Shown here: piece by piece, positions 18,689-27,984 of the stretch
Numbering within the stretch: the stretch's first letter is position 1
How the letters are laid out: each line of letters starts with the position of its first letter
DNA from: Gammaproteobacteria bacterium
GTDB lineage: Bacteria > Pseudomonadota > Gammaproteobacteria > Pseudomonadales > Halieaceae
Direction: 5' to 3'
Length of the DNA: 36,368 bases
Assembly (NCBI GenBank): GCA_030427335.1
Contig: JAUHWV010000007.1
Coordinates: forward strand, 1 to 36,368
Made by a program: the position numbers and the translations under genes
The notes under the pieces: model-generated
Told to the model about the DNA's origin: nothing
Database searches by the model: none
Seen by the model: the letters and a program-made list of their open reading frames with translations, nothing else

Positions 18689-20034
18689 GCTGCCATCCCT
18701 CCCTGCCTAATCAGCTTGCAGTAGGTTTCGCCCCGCTCCACATAATTTTGAAACTGGTCAAAACTCGCACAGGCGGGAGATAAAAGTACGGTATCGCCGC
18801 AGCTCGCCTCGGATCGCGCAATAGCGAGCGCTTGTCTCAAATCGTCGGCGCGATGCACAGGGGGCTTGAACCCTAAGCCCGCCAGCTCATCTGCTACCGC
18901 TCCAAATACGACCACGGCTTTGGCACGCCGATTAACCGGTCCGCGCAGAGCCTCAAAGGACTGGCCTTTGCCAACACCACCGAGCAAGACAATCAGACGA
19001 CCGCTCGCGCCTATCCCCTCAATCGCGGCGATCGTGGAGCCCACATTCGTCGCCTTAGAGTCGTTAATAAAAACGACGCCGTTGTCTTCCGCTACGTGCT
19101 CGCAACGATGCGGTAAACCTGTAAAGCGTGACAATGCACGAGACATTCCCCCGAGCGTGGCGCCCATTGCGTCAGCAATAGCACAAGCAGCGAGCGCGTT
19201 ACGCACGTTGTGGTCACCCTGCAATGCGATACGGCTCGTATCGATTAGTTTAGACTCACCCATCCAAATCGCGCCATCGGCGAGACGGAAATTCAGGTCT
19301 CGATTCGTCTTTGTGCCATAACGAATCACCCGCACGGTATCGTCAACCAAGGCATTTGTTAAAGGATCATCGTCGTTTATAACCACGGCTTTAGCACCCC
19401 TGAAAATGCGATGCTTAGCCGCATGGTAAAGAGGCATCGATCCGTGTCGGTCTAAATGGTCTGGCGTAATGTTCAGGACCGCAGCCACGTCTAAACCCAA
19501 ATTATGAGATCGCTCCAGCTGAAAGCTCGACATCTCAATAACATACATCTCGCTGCCATCATTCAAGAGCGTGAGCGCCGCAGGTGAGAGATTGCCGCCC
19601 GCTGAAGCCTTAAAACCCGACTCCTGTAGCATCTGCGCAACAAGCGTGGTGACCGTCGATTTCCCATTAGAACCCGTAATACCCACAACAGGAGCGCCCG
19701 TTGCCTGCATGAATAGATCGAGATCGCCTAAGATTTCAGAACCGGCCTCGCGTGCCTTAACCACTAAGGCATCGGACAGCGCCACACCAGGACTCACTAT
19801 CCAGGTTGCATTGGGCCCGGTCCAGTGCACGGCCTGCTGCGATTGAACAAATTCAACGCCTGGAAAGGCAACCCTAAGCTCCTCTAAATTGAACTTATCA
19901 TCGCGACTATCAAAGGCGACTATCGATTTACCGAGCGCAAACAAGTGGGCAATCACAGACACGCCTGTCTCACCCAAACCCATCACAACGTAGGTCTGGT
20001 CAGAAGCGATTAGTGTCTGCATTGGCTCAGTCAT
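18685..20034 (-). CDS. murD: UDP-N-acetylmuramoylalanine--D-glutamate ligase MurD
   Basis: MurD adds D-glutamate to UDP-MurNAc-L-alanine in the cytosol. The 449-residue product has the N-terminal Rossmann motif GLGETGVS, the ATP P-loop GSNGKSTVT starting at residue 121, and the domain 2 and 3 motifs FINDSKATN and LSPACASFDQF. The start lies 3 nt after the mraY stop, with GAGATAAAG upstream. Its stop codon overlaps the ftsW start. Confidence 0.96.
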   Translation of the reverse strand: MTEPMQTLIASDQTYVVMGLGETGVSVIAHLFALGKSIVAFDSRDDKFNLEELRVAFPGVEFVQSQQAVHWTGPNATWIVSPGVALSDALVVKAREAGSEILGDLDLFMQATGAPVVGITGSNGKSTVTTLVAQMLQESGFKASAGGNLSPAALTLLNDGSEMYVIEMSSFQLERSHNLGLDVAAVLNITPDHLDRHGSMPLYHAAKHRIFRGAKAVVINDDDPLTNALVDDTVRVIRYGTKTNRDLNFRLADGAIWMGESKLIDTSRIALQGDHNVRNALAACAIADAMGATLGGMSRALSRFTGLPHRCEHVAEDNGVVFINDSKATNVGSTIAAIEGIGASGRLIVLLGGVGKGQSFEALRGPVNRRAKAVVVFGAVADELAGLGFKPPVHRADDLRQALAIARSEASCGDTVLLSPACASFDQFQNYVERGETYCKLIRQGGMAA

Positions 20035-20037
20035 ACT

Positions 20038-21120
20038 TTATCTCAGCTTCAAGGTGGCTAGGCCAAATAAGACCAGCATCACAGTGATTATCCAGAAACG
20101 AACGATCACACGCGGCTCCGGCCACCCTTTCAGCTCATAGTGATGGTGCAATGGCGCCATACGAAAGATGCGCTTCCCAGTCAACTTAAATGAGGCCACC
20201 TGCAGAATCACCGACACCGTCTCTAGAACGAAAATGCCGCCCATGATGAAGAAAACGATTTCGTGTCGGGTAATAACGGCAATACAACCCAATGCCGCGC
20301 CCAGTGCCAGCGCCCCGACATCGCCCATAAAAACTTGAGCCGGATAGGTGTTGAACCAGAGGAATCCTAGCCCGGCTCCGGCAAGAGCACCGCAGATCAC
20401 GGCGAGCTCTCCGCTTCCTGGGATATATGGAATTAGCAGGTAATCGGCGAAGTCTGCACGTCCTGTCAAATAAGCAATAATACCCAGTGCGGAGCCCACC
20501 ATGACCGAGGGTAAGATGGCGAGACCATCCAGTCCGTCGGTCAAATTCACCGCGTTACTGCCACCCACAATGACGAAATAAGTCAAGACAATGGAGAAAG
20601 GCCCCAGTGGTACGATCCAGTCTTTGAAGAAGGGCACGTACAGTTCGGTCATAGCGTCTATACCGCTGTACTGGTACAGATAAACGGCCGCTGTAAACCC
20701 CACTATAGACTGCCAAAAGTACTTCCAACGCGCCGGCAAACCCCGTGAATCGCGCTCGACGACTTTGCGATAATCATCCACCCAACCAATCGCACCAAAG
20801 GCTAAGGTTACGAGCAAGGTAAGCCAGACAAAATGATTATCGAGATCACCCCATAGCAGCGTGCTGATCGCGATGGAGCTCAAGATGAGGATTCCACCCA
20901 TAGTGGGCGTTCCGGCCTTCACCAAATGTGTTTGCGGGCCATCATCACGAACGGCTTGACCGACTTTAAGACGGTGCAGATATCGTATCGTGGCAGGACC
21001 GGTAATCAAAGCGATCGCCAATGCAGTACCGGCGGCCAGGATGCTGCGCAAGGTTAAATAGCCAAAGACACGGAAAGACGCGTCGTACTGGCTCAAATAT
21101 TCAGTCAGCCATACTAGCAT
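20038..21120 (-). CDS. mraY: Phospho-MurNAc-pentapeptide transferase MraY
   Basis: MraY moves phospho-MurNAc-pentapeptide from UDP to undecaprenyl phosphate in the inner membrane, making lipid I. The 360-residue product has the family's ten-helix pattern. The motifs are visible: GTPTMGG near residue 70, the WVDDYRK aspartate pair, [10 protein letters not shown], the FMGDVGAL loop and the HHHYE segment near the C-terminus. The start ATG overlaps the murF stop (ATGCTAG) and has a GGAG about 9 nt upstream. Confidence 0.97.
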   Translation of the reverse strand: MLVWLTEYLSQYDASFRVFGYLTLRSILAAGTALAIALITGPATIRYLHRLKVGQAVRDDGPQTHLVKAGTPTMGGILILSSIAISTLLWGDLDNHFVWLTLLVTLAFGAIGWVDDYRKVVERDSRGLPARWKYFWQSIVGFTAAVYLYQYSGIDAMTELYVPFFKDWIVPLGPFSIVLTYFVIVGGSNAVNLTDGLDGLAILPSVMVGSALGIIAYLTGRADFADYLLIPYIPGSGELAVICGALAGAGLGFLWFNTYPAQVFMGDVGALALGAALGCIAVITRHEIVFFIMGGIFVLETVSVILQVASFKLTGKRIFRMAPLHHHYELKGWPEPRVIVRFWIITVMLVLFGLATLKLR

Positions 21121-22463
21121 AAGCGCGTCTCCGGGCGGGCCAAGGCCTCAACCACTTTATCCAAACCGACGCTTCTAGATCCTTTCACCAAGGCGACGTC
21201 AAAGTTGGGAATCTCTGTTAAATGATCAACAACTTCATCGGCATCCTGAAAATAGCGGAACAACTTACCTTCAATGACGGGCCATAAAGGCCCTACACAC
21301 CAGACCGTATCAAGGTCGAGCTCTAAGGCTAAGTCGGCCACTTCGTTGTGGTATGCGCGTTCATTCTCGCCAAGCTCAGCCATGGTGCCAAGCAACGCGA
21401 ATCGGCAACCTGAGGTGTTTGACAACACAGAGAGGGCACCTTTGGTGGCGGCTGGATTCGCATTGTATGAATCGTCGATCACACGCTGACCTGAGTCCAG
21501 CGTCAGGATTCGCATGCGACCATCGACAGCCTGAAACGTTGCTAGCTGAGATCGAATCAATCCGGCGGACAAACCACATTCGATGGCGGCAATAATAGAC
21601 GCGACGACATTACCCACGTTGTGCAGACCCAGAAGGGGCGAATGAAATTCATGTGTCCCCAGAACACCCTCAATGCCGAAGGCTACGCCATCCAAGCCCT
21701 TATCCTGAGCGCCGACAATTCGAACGTCGGCATCCTCAGCGAATCCATAGGTTAAAGCCTGTCCGCCGACGCGCTCTTTCCAGGAGCCGACATACGAAAC
21801 ATCAGCCGTCATGATCGCCAGATCGCTGCTTTGCATTTCGTCAAAAATTTCGCCTTTGGTCTGCGCAATCATATCCAAGGAACCGAAGGTCCCGATGTGA
21901 GCCGGCAAAACCGAAGTGAGTATTCTGATTTGCGGCTTAACGAGTTGACACAAATGAGCGATATCGCCTTTAAATCGGGCACCCATTTCTACTACGGCAA
22001 ACTCAAGATCCTGACCAAGTGACAGTAAGGTGAGTGGAACGCCCAGCTCATTGTTGTAATTGCCTTTGGTAGCCCCCACTTTCGCCTGACCGCTAAGAAC
22101 GTGCGCGAGAAGCGATTTAACGGTGGTCTTGCCGGCACTTCCGGTCACACCAATAAAACGAACCTGCAGTTGGCTGCGATACCAAGCCGCGAACCGTTCT
22201 AGGGCAAACTGAGTGTCGTCAACGAGGATCTGGGGAAGGTCGACCGAGCGCAACTCAGACACCAGCGCGCCCGTGGCACCCGCTTCTTTGGCTAATCCTA
22301 GATAGTCGTGACCATCTACTCGCTCCCCTTTTATGGCAACAAAGAGATTACCTGCTGCGATCGTTCTAGAGTCAATAGCAAGGCCTGTACTAACAGCTGG
22401 CGGTCCGTGTAGCTCACCACCAACCACAGCAGCAAGCTCAGATAAATTGACAGAGAGCTTCAT
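21114..22463 (-). CDS. murF: UDP-MurNAc-tripeptide--D-Ala-D-Ala ligase MurF
   Basis: MurF attaches the D-Ala-D-Ala dipeptide made by DdlB, completing UDP-MurNAc-pentapeptide. The product is 449 residues. The ATP P-loop GSAGKTTVK lies at 108-116, and the DSYNANP motif of the C-terminal part is intact. I place the start at ATG 22463, which overlaps the murE stop as ATGA and has AGAGGG 7 nt upstream. The TTG two codons earlier is too close to that ribosome-binding site. Confidence 0.96.
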   Translation of the reverse strand: MKLSVNLSELAAVVGGELHGPPAVSTGLAIDSRTIAAGNLFVAIKGERVDGHDYLGLAKEAGATGALVSELRSVDLPQILVDDTQFALERFAAWYRSQLQVRFIGVTGSAGKTTVKSLLAHVLSGQAKVGATKGNYNNELGVPLTLLSLGQDLEFAVVEMGARFKGDIAHLCQLVKPQIRILTSVLPAHIGTFGSLDMIAQTKGEIFDEMQSSDLAIMTADVSYVGSWKERVGGQALTYGFAEDADVRIVGAQDKGLDGVAFGIEGVLGTHEFHSPLLGLHNVGNVVASIIAAIECGLSAGLIRSQLATFQAVDGRMRILTLDSGQRVIDDSYNANPAATKGALSVLSNTSGCRFALLGTMAELGENERAYHNEVADLALELDLDTVWCVGPLWPVIEGKLFRYFQDADEVVDHLTEIPNFDVALVKGSRSVGLDKVVEALARPETRLC

Positions 22464-23923
22464 GCGCAAGCCCTCTTGCTCAGAGCATCGAAGGCTACCT
22501 GATAATCGGAAAAGGGAATAACTTTGTCATTAAGCACCTGCTCGGTCTCATGACCTTTCCCCGCCAAGACCACAACATCGCCCGGCTCAGCCCCTTTTAT
22601 TGCAAACTCAATGGCCTCTTGACGGTCAACGATTTCTGCCACGGGGCGACACTGTGACTGCGAGATATCCGCCAGAATTTTTTCTGGGCATTCCGACCTC
22701 GGGTTATCACTCGTGAGTACCACCATGTCCGCATTAACGGCTGCGGCATTACCCATAAGTGGTCGCTTGGAACGATCTCGATCGCCACCGCAGCCAAATA
22801 CCACCCACAGGTGGTTTTTGACCGTGGGTCGAAGCACACGCAAAACTCGACTGAGCGCATCGGGCGTATGAGCGTAATCAACGAATACCTGTATATCGCC
22901 TGCGGCTTCTACTCGCTGCAGACGTCCGGGAACACCCACAAGCGTTGTGGAGGCCCTCAGAAGTTCATGTAGATCGAAGCCTTCGGCAACGAGCATCAGA
23001 ACAGCCGTAACCAAATTGCGCAAATAAAACTCACCGACCAGGGGCGTTTCCAGGCGCACCTCTTTGCCATTCAAGAACAGGGACGCTCTGGTGCCGCTGG
23101 GGCCGTATGATGGCACGACCACGACATCGACCTCCGCCGACGCGTCAAAACTGAATGTCGCAAGCCTTACCGAAGAGGACACTTTCGCCGTTATCGCGCG
23201 CGCATTCGGGTCATCACAATCAATCACAACCGATTCAAGGGTGTCAAAATCGAGGATCTTGGCCTTAGCCTCAATGTAAGCCGCCATGCTCTTGTGATAA
23301 TCGAGATGGTCCTGAGTAATATTCGTTATCGCTGCTGCGCGAATATTGAGCCCTGCCATTCGCCCCTGTACCAGACCATGCGAAGATGCCTCAATGGCGA
23401 TACGCTGCGCGCCTTTGCCTTGAGCTTCCGCCATAAACGCGTGCAGAGCGAAGATATCGGGGGTCGTATTGTTCGATTTAACCACGGCATCCGCGATCTG
23501 AAAGCCCAAGGTCCCAACTGATGCACCCACGTGCCCGAGTCTATCGAGCAGTTGCGCTATCAGATTCACGGTCGAGGTCTTGCCGTTCGTGCCCGTTACT
23601 GCCATTACACGCGCTCGATCGCCGCTTGCAGCATAAAATCTACTGGCTATTTTTCCCAACTCTTCAGCCAGAGTGGCCACCCGCGCAAATCCTAGGTGAG
23701 AGGGCAATTCAACGGCGCGATCGCAGAGCACCGCGCTCGCTCCTCGCGCTAAGGCGTCCTCTAGATAGTCAAGCCCATGCGCTTCGTGACCGCTGAGAGC
23801 GACAAAGGCGAAGCCCGGTTTAATTTGGCGACTGTCTAACGAAATACCCTCAATAGACGCATCTCGAACGGGGCGTGCAATGCCCTGTAGTAGGTCTGAG
23901 AGCGACATCTGACGATCAGCCAT
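22460..23923 (-). CDS. murE: UDP-MurNAc-L-Ala-D-Glu--meso-diaminopimelate ligase MurE
   Basis: MurE adds the third residue of the stem peptide. The 487-residue product has the P-loop GTNGKTST at 111-118 and the DNPRSE motif late in the protein. DNPR is characteristic of ligases that use meso-diaminopimelate rather than lysine, so this cell should have a DAP-type wall. GKGHE near the C-terminus is also conserved. The start has a very strong GGAGGGGCAGG site and overlaps the ftsI stop by 8 nt. Confidence 0.97.
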   Translation of the reverse strand: MADRQMSLSDLLQGIARPVRDASIEGISLDSRQIKPGFAFVALSGHEAHGLDYLEDALARGASAVLCDRAVELPSHLGFARVATLAEELGKIASRFYAASGDRARVMAVTGTNGKTSTVNLIAQLLDRLGHVGASVGTLGFQIADAVVKSNNTTPDIFALHAFMAEAQGKGAQRIAIEASSHGLVQGRMAGLNIRAAAITNITQDHLDYHKSMAAYIEAKAKILDFDTLESVVIDCDDPNARAITAKVSSSVRLATFSFDASAEVDVVVVPSYGPSGTRASLFLNGKEVRLETPLVGEFYLRNLVTAVLMLVAEGFDLHELLRASTTLVGVPGRLQRVEAAGDIQVFVDYAHTPDALSRVLRVLRPTVKNHLWVVFGCGGDRDRSKRPLMGNAAAVNADMVVLTSDNPRSECPEKILADISQSQCRPVAEIVDRQEAIEFAIKGAEPGDVVVLAGKGHETEQVLNDKVIPFSDYQVAFDALSKRACA

Positions 23924-25664
23924 CCTGCCCCTCCTCTAAACTCTCGGTCAGCGCTGCCAAACTTTCGTTTATGGGGTCAAAGCTGGGCGCTCGCCCCATA
24001 ACACGCAACATCGACTCGGTCATGTCGGCAAATACAGGCGCCGATATCGACCCACCGCCAACAGATCCCCCTTTCGGCTCGTCCACCATAACGACACTCA
24101 CCAACTGAGGAGAATCAGCTGGCGCCATACCCGCGAACCAGACGATATATTTGCTGCGATCGTAGCCACCCGCTGCGGCTTTGTGTACGGTTCCCGTTTT
24201 ACCTGCCACCTGGTAACCCGATACGTTGGCTAGGACTCCGGTGCCGCCTTTTGAGGTCACCGAACCAAGCATCAGCTTTACTTTCTCTGAAACGTCTTCT
24301 GCGATCACGCGCTGCGCAAGCGATGCACCGTCTTCTTTCTTTGGCAGTAAAGTCATTGGCGCTTGCTTACCCTTGTTGGCAAATACCGCATAGACTTGCG
24401 CCAATTGCGCTGGCGAAACGGTTAGACCATATCCGAAGGCAAGTGTGGCCTGCTCGATATCGCTCCAACGACTTTGAATCGGCAAAACACCTGAGGTCTC
24501 TCCTGGAAAACCCACACTCAAGGACTGCCCCACCCCGAATCGACGCAGAACGTCCATCAAAGGCTCGCGCCCTATCTCGAGCGCAATGTGCGTTGTACCA
24601 ACCTGGCTTGACTTAGCGAGAACACCCGCCAACGTAAGCTCACCGTAATCGGCAGGATCTTTGAAGGTTTTACCCTGCACCACCGTCCATCCAGGGGATG
24701 TATCGACGACCGATTGGGGTTGAAATTTGTTCGTCTCGAGCGCCGCAACGGCGGTAAGCGCCTTTAAAGTAGAGCCGGGCTCATACTGATCAACAAAGAC
24801 GCGATTGCGCATCGTTTGCGGATCGATTTCACTACGATCATTCGGGTTAAAACTGGGATAGTTTGATACCGCGAGCACCTCGCCGGTTGCCGGATTCAAG
24901 GTAATCGCGGAAGCCGACTTCGCTTTTGTTGTCTCAACGACCTTCTGTAAGGCACGAAACTGAACGTATTGCATACGCAGGTCGATACTAAGACGAATAT
25001 CATCCCCATCCGCAGCGGCCTCTATCAGTCCAACATCACGAACCGCGCGCCCAGCACGATCTTTGATGTACTTCTTGCGCCCTTCAGAACCTCGTAGTGC
25101 TTCGTCAAAGGCGAGCTCGAGCCCGGAGAGACCTCGATCCTCCAGATCAGTCAATCCAACGAGTTGAGCGGCGAGGTCCGCAGCGGGGTAAAATCGACGA
25201 TAGCCGCGCTCTGCACTGACTCCTTTAAAATTCCGATCCAATACCAACGATGCGGATTCAGGCGTCATGTTCCTGCGCAAATACATAAACTGCCGATTTG
25301 CGTAAGGTGCCAAGCGATCTGACAGAGATCGTTTGTTTTCATTCAGAGCCTGCGCGAGATCACCTAAGCGACTGTAATCAAAGTGCTGAGGATTGAGAAT
25401 GAGCGACACCACGGGAGTCGACACCGCCAAAGGAACACCATTGCGATCCAAAATCGCCCCTCTGTGAGCAGGTATCGCGGCGTAGCGAACCGCTCTCGCG
25501 TCGCCTTGAGACTGCAAAAAAGACTGCCCCTGCTCGGCGTCAAGTAATTGCAGCGCGGCCATTCGAGCCAAAAGTGCCGCAGCGAGCGAACTGAGCACTA
25601 AAGCAATAAAGTAGAAACGCCAAGGGCGTTCAACGTTGCTTGATAACGCGCGTGCGCGCCTCAT
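23916..25664 (-). CDS. ftsI: Septal peptidoglycan transpeptidase FtsI (PBP3), with variant SxN motif
   Basis: FtsI is the class B penicillin-binding protein that cross-links septal peptidoglycan with FtsW. The 582-residue product has a short cytoplasmic tail, one membrane helix (about 17-40), the pedestal domain with HRGAILDRNG, and the transpeptidase domain. The active-site S298-T-L-K301 and K489-T-G491 motifs are normal. The second motif reads S352-S353-Q354 where most PBPs have SxN; the codon is CAG, so it is glutamine. The surrounding KSS-VG context fits the family, so the motif is correctly placed. The gene overlaps ftsL by 4 nt and murE by 8 nt. Function is not in doubt, but the substitution could alter beta-lactam acylation. 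Confidence 0.96.
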   Translation of the reverse strand: MRRARALSSNVERPWRFYFIALVLSSLAAALLARMAALQLLDAEQGQSFLQSQGDARAVRYAAIPAHRGAILDRNGVPLAVSTPVVSLILNPQHFDYSRLGDLAQALNENKRSLSDRLAPYANRQFMYLRRNMTPESASLVLDRNFKGVSAERGYRRFYPAADLAAQLVGLTDLEDRGLSGLELAFDEALRGSEGRKKYIKDRAGRAVRDVGLIEAAADGDDIRLSIDLRMQYVQFRALQKVVETTKAKSASAITLNPATGEVLAVSNYPSFNPNDRSEIDPQTMRNRVFVDQYEPGSTLKALTAVAALETNKFQPQSVVDTSPGWTVVQGKTFKDPADYGELTLAGVLAKSSQVGTTHIALEIGREPLMDVLRRFGVGQSLSVGFPGETSGVLPIQSRWSDIEQATLAFGYGLTVSPAQLAQVYAVFANKGKQAPMTLLPKKEDGASLAQRVIAEDVSEKVKLMLGSVTSKGGTGVLANVSGYQVAGKTGTVHKAAAGGYDRSKYIVWFAGMAPADSPQLVSVVMVDEPKGGSVGGGSISAPVFADMTESMLRVMGRAPSFDPINESLAALTESLEEGQDG

Positions 25665-25921
25665 GGTCGCACCACCCTGATTTCCGAGGGAGACGGAGAA
25701 ACAAACTCTATTTGTGCCGCGATCGAGTCAACTCGACTCATTTGAGTGTAGGCACTGAGCTCCAGCAATAGCCGACTCGATTCATCCCGCAAGAACCACT
25801 GTCTCGCCTCAAGAACCTGCAAGCGACTCGTCAGGTTTCGTGCGTCCTGAGTCGAAGCAACAACGGCAAACCCCGAAATCACGTTAAGCAAGGCCAAAAG
25901 CGGAACGAGCAACTTCTTCAC
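25661..25921 (-). CDS. ftsL: Cell division protein FtsL
   Basis: FtsL is a small bitopic protein that pairs with FtsB through a periplasmic coiled coil and, with FtsQ, activates FtsWI. The 86-residue product has a hydrophobic N-terminal helix (about residues 5-23), then a heptad-like stretch with LTSRLQVLEARQWFLRDESSRLLLE. The sequence is poorly conserved across the family, so the call rests on size, topology and position between rsmH and ftsI, with 4-nt overlaps on both sides. Confidence 0.92.
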   Translation of the reverse strand: MKKLLVPLLALLNVISGFAVVASTQDARNLTSRLQVLEARQWFLRDESSRLLLELSAYTQMSRVDSIAAQIEFVSPSPSEIRVVRP

Positions 25922-26838
25922 AGAGCCCTCCGCTCGGCCACTCGCAATACAGCGCTGCGTGAACGCACATTCGCCACCACTTCACGCTCTTCGGGCTTAA
26001 TCGCCTTGCCGACTAGGCGTAACGGCCCGAGACTGGCATCGCCCGTAACTGGGATATCTCTGGGTATTTTGGGGCCGCGGGTCATCTCTCGCATAAAGTG
26101 TTTGACTCGACGATCTTCGAGAGAGTGAAAACTAATTACCGCCACTCGACCGCCCGGTATAAGACAAGCCACAACATTTGCAAGTAGCGAATCGAGATCA
26201 TCTAGCTCTCGGTTTACGGCAATTCTTATCGCCTGAAACGTCCGTGTCGCCGGATGTTTATGCTTCTCCCACTTAGGGTGCGCCACCTTCACAATTTCAG
26301 CCAATTCGCCCGTAGTGTTGATGGGCTTCTTCTGACGAGCCTCGACGATAGCGGCGGCGATCCGCTTGGCGTAACGCTCTTCACCGTACTCGCGCAGAGT
26401 CTCGACCAGATCAGACTCGCTTATGTCCGCCAGATACTGTGCAGCGGTCTGGCCAGAGTGGTTATTCATTCTCATGTCGAGCGGCCCCGTTCTCTGAAAC
26501 GAAAACCCGCGCGCATCATCATCAAGCTGAGGACTGGATACACCCAGATCCAACAAAATCCCGTTAACACCCGCCCAATCAAGCCCGATCAAGACAGTGG
26601 GCAAATCGGCGAAACTGCCGTGATATACGTGAACACGAGGGTCTGATTCGCTCAACTCTAGGGCGGCAGTTATGGCCTGTGGATCTTTATCCATAACAAG
26701 AACCGATGCATTGGGCCCCAGCGCAGACAAGAGCGCACGAGTGTGCCCGCCACGGCCAAATGTGCCATCCACGTAACACCCATTGATATCGCCAACAAGC
26801 GCTTCGATGGACTGCTCTAACAAAACCGACTCGTGCAT
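25918..26838 (-). CDS. rsmH: 16S rRNA (cytosine-1402-N4)-methyltransferase RsmH
   Basis: RsmH (MraW) N4-methylates C1402 of 16S rRNA in the ribosomal P site. RsmI, encoded near 28 kb, 2'-O-methylates the same nucleotide. The 306-residue product opens with MHESVLLEQSIEAL, has the SAM-binding motif DGTFGRGGHTRALL, and contains the LDLGVSSPQLD and ISFHSLEDR motifs diagnostic of MraW. The start lies 8 nt after the mraZ stop with AGGTGT as ribosome-binding site. Confidence 0.97.
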   Translation of the reverse strand: MHESVLLEQSIEALVGDINGCYVDGTFGRGGHTRALLSALGPNASVLVMDKDPQAITAALELSESDPRVHVYHGSFADLPTVLIGLDWAGVNGILLDLGVSSPQLDDDARGFSFQRTGPLDMRMNNHSGQTAAQYLADISESDLVETLREYGEERYAKRIAAAIVEARQKKPINTTGELAEIVKVAHPKWEKHKHPATRTFQAIRIAVNRELDDLDSLLANVVACLIPGGRVAVISFHSLEDRRVKHFMREMTRGPKIPRDIPVTGDASLGPLRLVGKAIKPEEREVVANVRSRSAVLRVAERRAL

Positions 26839-26846
26839 TTCAACAC

Positions 26847-27302
26847 CTACAGTGTGAGCGACATGAGTTCGTCCGGCAGCTCAGCCTCCGCTCCGGTTTC
26901 AAGCAAAGCCTGATCACGCTCCGCTAGCCAAGCGTCTTCAGACCAAATCTCCAGCTTATTGCCCTGCCCTACCAGGACCAACTTCTTGTCGAGCCCGGCG
27001 TATTCGCGCAGGGGGGCAGGCAGCAACAGTCGTCCACTGCCATCCATATCCAAATCTGTGGCATAACCCAGAGTTAATCGCTGAAAACGTTTTACCGCGG
27101 GCTTTAATGCGGGAAGTGCTTGAATTTGCTTTTGGATAACTTCCCATTCGGGAAGAGGATAGAGCACCAAGCAGTGAACTTGAGTGTCTATCGTGATGAC
27201 CACGGCGCCCTTGCAATGGGCCAAAAGAGGCTCGCGATGCTTGGCTGGTATCGCCAATCGCCCTTTCGCATCCATATTGATGTGATGCACGCCTCTAAAC
27301 AC
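26847..27302 (-). CDS. mraZ: Transcriptional regulator MraZ
   Basis: MraZ is an AbrB-fold DNA-binding protein that represses its own dcw promoter in E. coli. The product is 151 residues from GTG 27302, close to the E. coli length, with two SpoVT/AbrB-like repeats: DAKGRLAIPAKHRE near residue 11 and DMDGSGRLLLPAPLRE near residue 86. The frame is open upstream to 27377, but that extension passes through the promoter and MraZ boxes. GTG 27302 gives the canonical FRGVHHINMDAKG start and has AAGGGCG upstream. It is the first gene of the dcw cluster. Confidence 0.95.
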   Translation of the reverse strand: MFRGVHHINMDAKGRLAIPAKHREPLLAHCKGAVVITIDTQVHCLVLYPLPEWEVIQKQIQALPALKPAVKRFQRLTLGYATDLDMDGSGRLLLPAPLREYAGLDKKLVLVGQGNKLEIWSEDAWLAERDQALLETGAEAELPDELMSLTL

Positions 27303-27332
27303 GCAATTTTCGCCCTTTTTTATACCGGCAAA

Positions 27333-27367
27333 CCCACAAAAAACCAGATTTACCCACTTTTCACCAC
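27333..27367 (-). promoter_or_regulatory. MraZ operator: four TGG boxes at exact 10-bp spacing
   Basis: Reading on the minus strand between the promoter and the mraZ start, GTGG occurs at 27367-27364, GTGG at 27357-27354, CTGG at 27347-27344 and GTGG at 27337-27334. The repeats therefore have an exact 10-bp period, one helical turn, over four units. MraZ of E. coli and mycoplasmas is known to bind TGGG-type direct repeats with this period in its own promoter region. The boxes lie just downstream of the predicted transcription start, which fits autorepression. Confidence 0.8.
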
Positions 27368-27375
27368 TTTGCGAC

Positions 27376-27405
27376 ACTATAGAGGCGAACGAATGCCACT
27401 GTCAA
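27376..27405 (-). promoter_or_regulatory. Sigma-70-type promoter of the mraZ/dcw operon
   Basis: On the minus strand a perfect -35 hexamer TTGACA (27405-27400) is followed after 18 nt by TATAGT (27381-27376), a five-of-six -10 match. The predicted start is near 27369, directly before the MraZ boxes and about 67 nt before the mraZ GTG. This is the strongest promoter-like sequence I found in the window. Because the dcw genes overlap or nearly touch, it could drive much of the cluster down to lpxC. Confidence 0.75.
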
Positions 27406-27606
27406 GCTAGCCACTTGGCAAAAAACAGTGTTATTTCAGTTAATTAGACGCGATAACCGTGTATGATGAAAGCGCAAGACGACTCAGTGACGGGGCGATT
27501 TTTATCAAGAATACACTGCACTATGAACACTAAGTGACACTTCACTTTAACAAAAAGCGTAGACAGAAATAAAAACGGGAAAATAAATAACCAAATGATA
27601 TAAAAA
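27406..27606. other. AT-rich spacer between mraZ promoter and rnpB
   Basis: No gene is visible in this ~200-bp AT-rich stretch. It contains a palindrome, AAGTG-A-CACTT, at 27532-27542, and A/T runs near the rnpB 3' end. It may hold upstream elements of the mraZ promoter. Confidence 0.5.
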
Positions 27607-27950
27607 CGAGTCGATCGATAAGCCGGGTTCTGTCGTGGACGATCATTCCTCTGCGACCAATGTCACCATTGGCCTGTAGCGACCTACCCGAACCCGCCGC
27701 GGGCCACGACTAAAGGGTTCCTATTTGGTCTTGCTCCGAGTGGGGTTTACCATCGCCAAACCTGTTACCAGATTTGCGGTGCGCTCTTACCGCACCATTT
27801 CACCCTTACCGACATCGAAACGCCGGCGGTTTACTTTCTGCTGCACTTTCCGTAGGCTCGCGCCCCCCAGGCGTTACCTGGCACTCTACCCTATGGAGCC
27901 CGGACTTTCCTCCAGAGGTCACCCCTCCAGCGATCGCCTAATCGACTCGG
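27607..27950 (-). ncRNA. rnpB: RNase P RNA (class A), M1-type
   Basis: This is the catalytic RNA of RNase P, which trims the 5' leader of precursor tRNAs. On the minus strand it shows the conserved 5' element GAGGAAAGTCCGGGCTCC (27912-27895) followed by TAGAGTGCCAGGTAACGCC. GGTAAGGGTGAAA lies in the middle and ACAGAACCCGGCTTA near the 3' end (about 27632-27618). The ends are set by the terminal helix P1: CGAGTCGAT (27949-27941) pairs perfectly with ATCGACTCG (27615-27607). TTTTT follows immediately on the minus strand and may end transcription. The length of about 344 nt is as expected. The gene lies between rsmI and mraZ. Exact ends are uncertain by a few bases. Confidence 0.95.
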
Positions 27951-27955
27951 TCGAC

Positions 27956-27984
27956 AGACTAACCTCTACCACAGCCTCGATCAA
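27956..27984 (-). promoter_or_regulatory. Candidate rnpB promoter overlapping the rsmI 3' end
   Basis: On the minus strand TTGATC (27984-27979) is followed after 17 nt by TAGTCT (27961-27956). Both are imperfect sigma-70 hexamers, but the spacing is ideal and the predicted start near 27949 coincides with the first base of the P1 helix. The -35 element overlaps the last codons of rsmI. Confidence 0.5.

Noticed and set aside
27303-27377. Longer N-terminus for MraZ
   Set aside because: It would translate through the promoter -10 element's downstream region and the MraZ boxes; the GTG at 27302 gives the canonical start.
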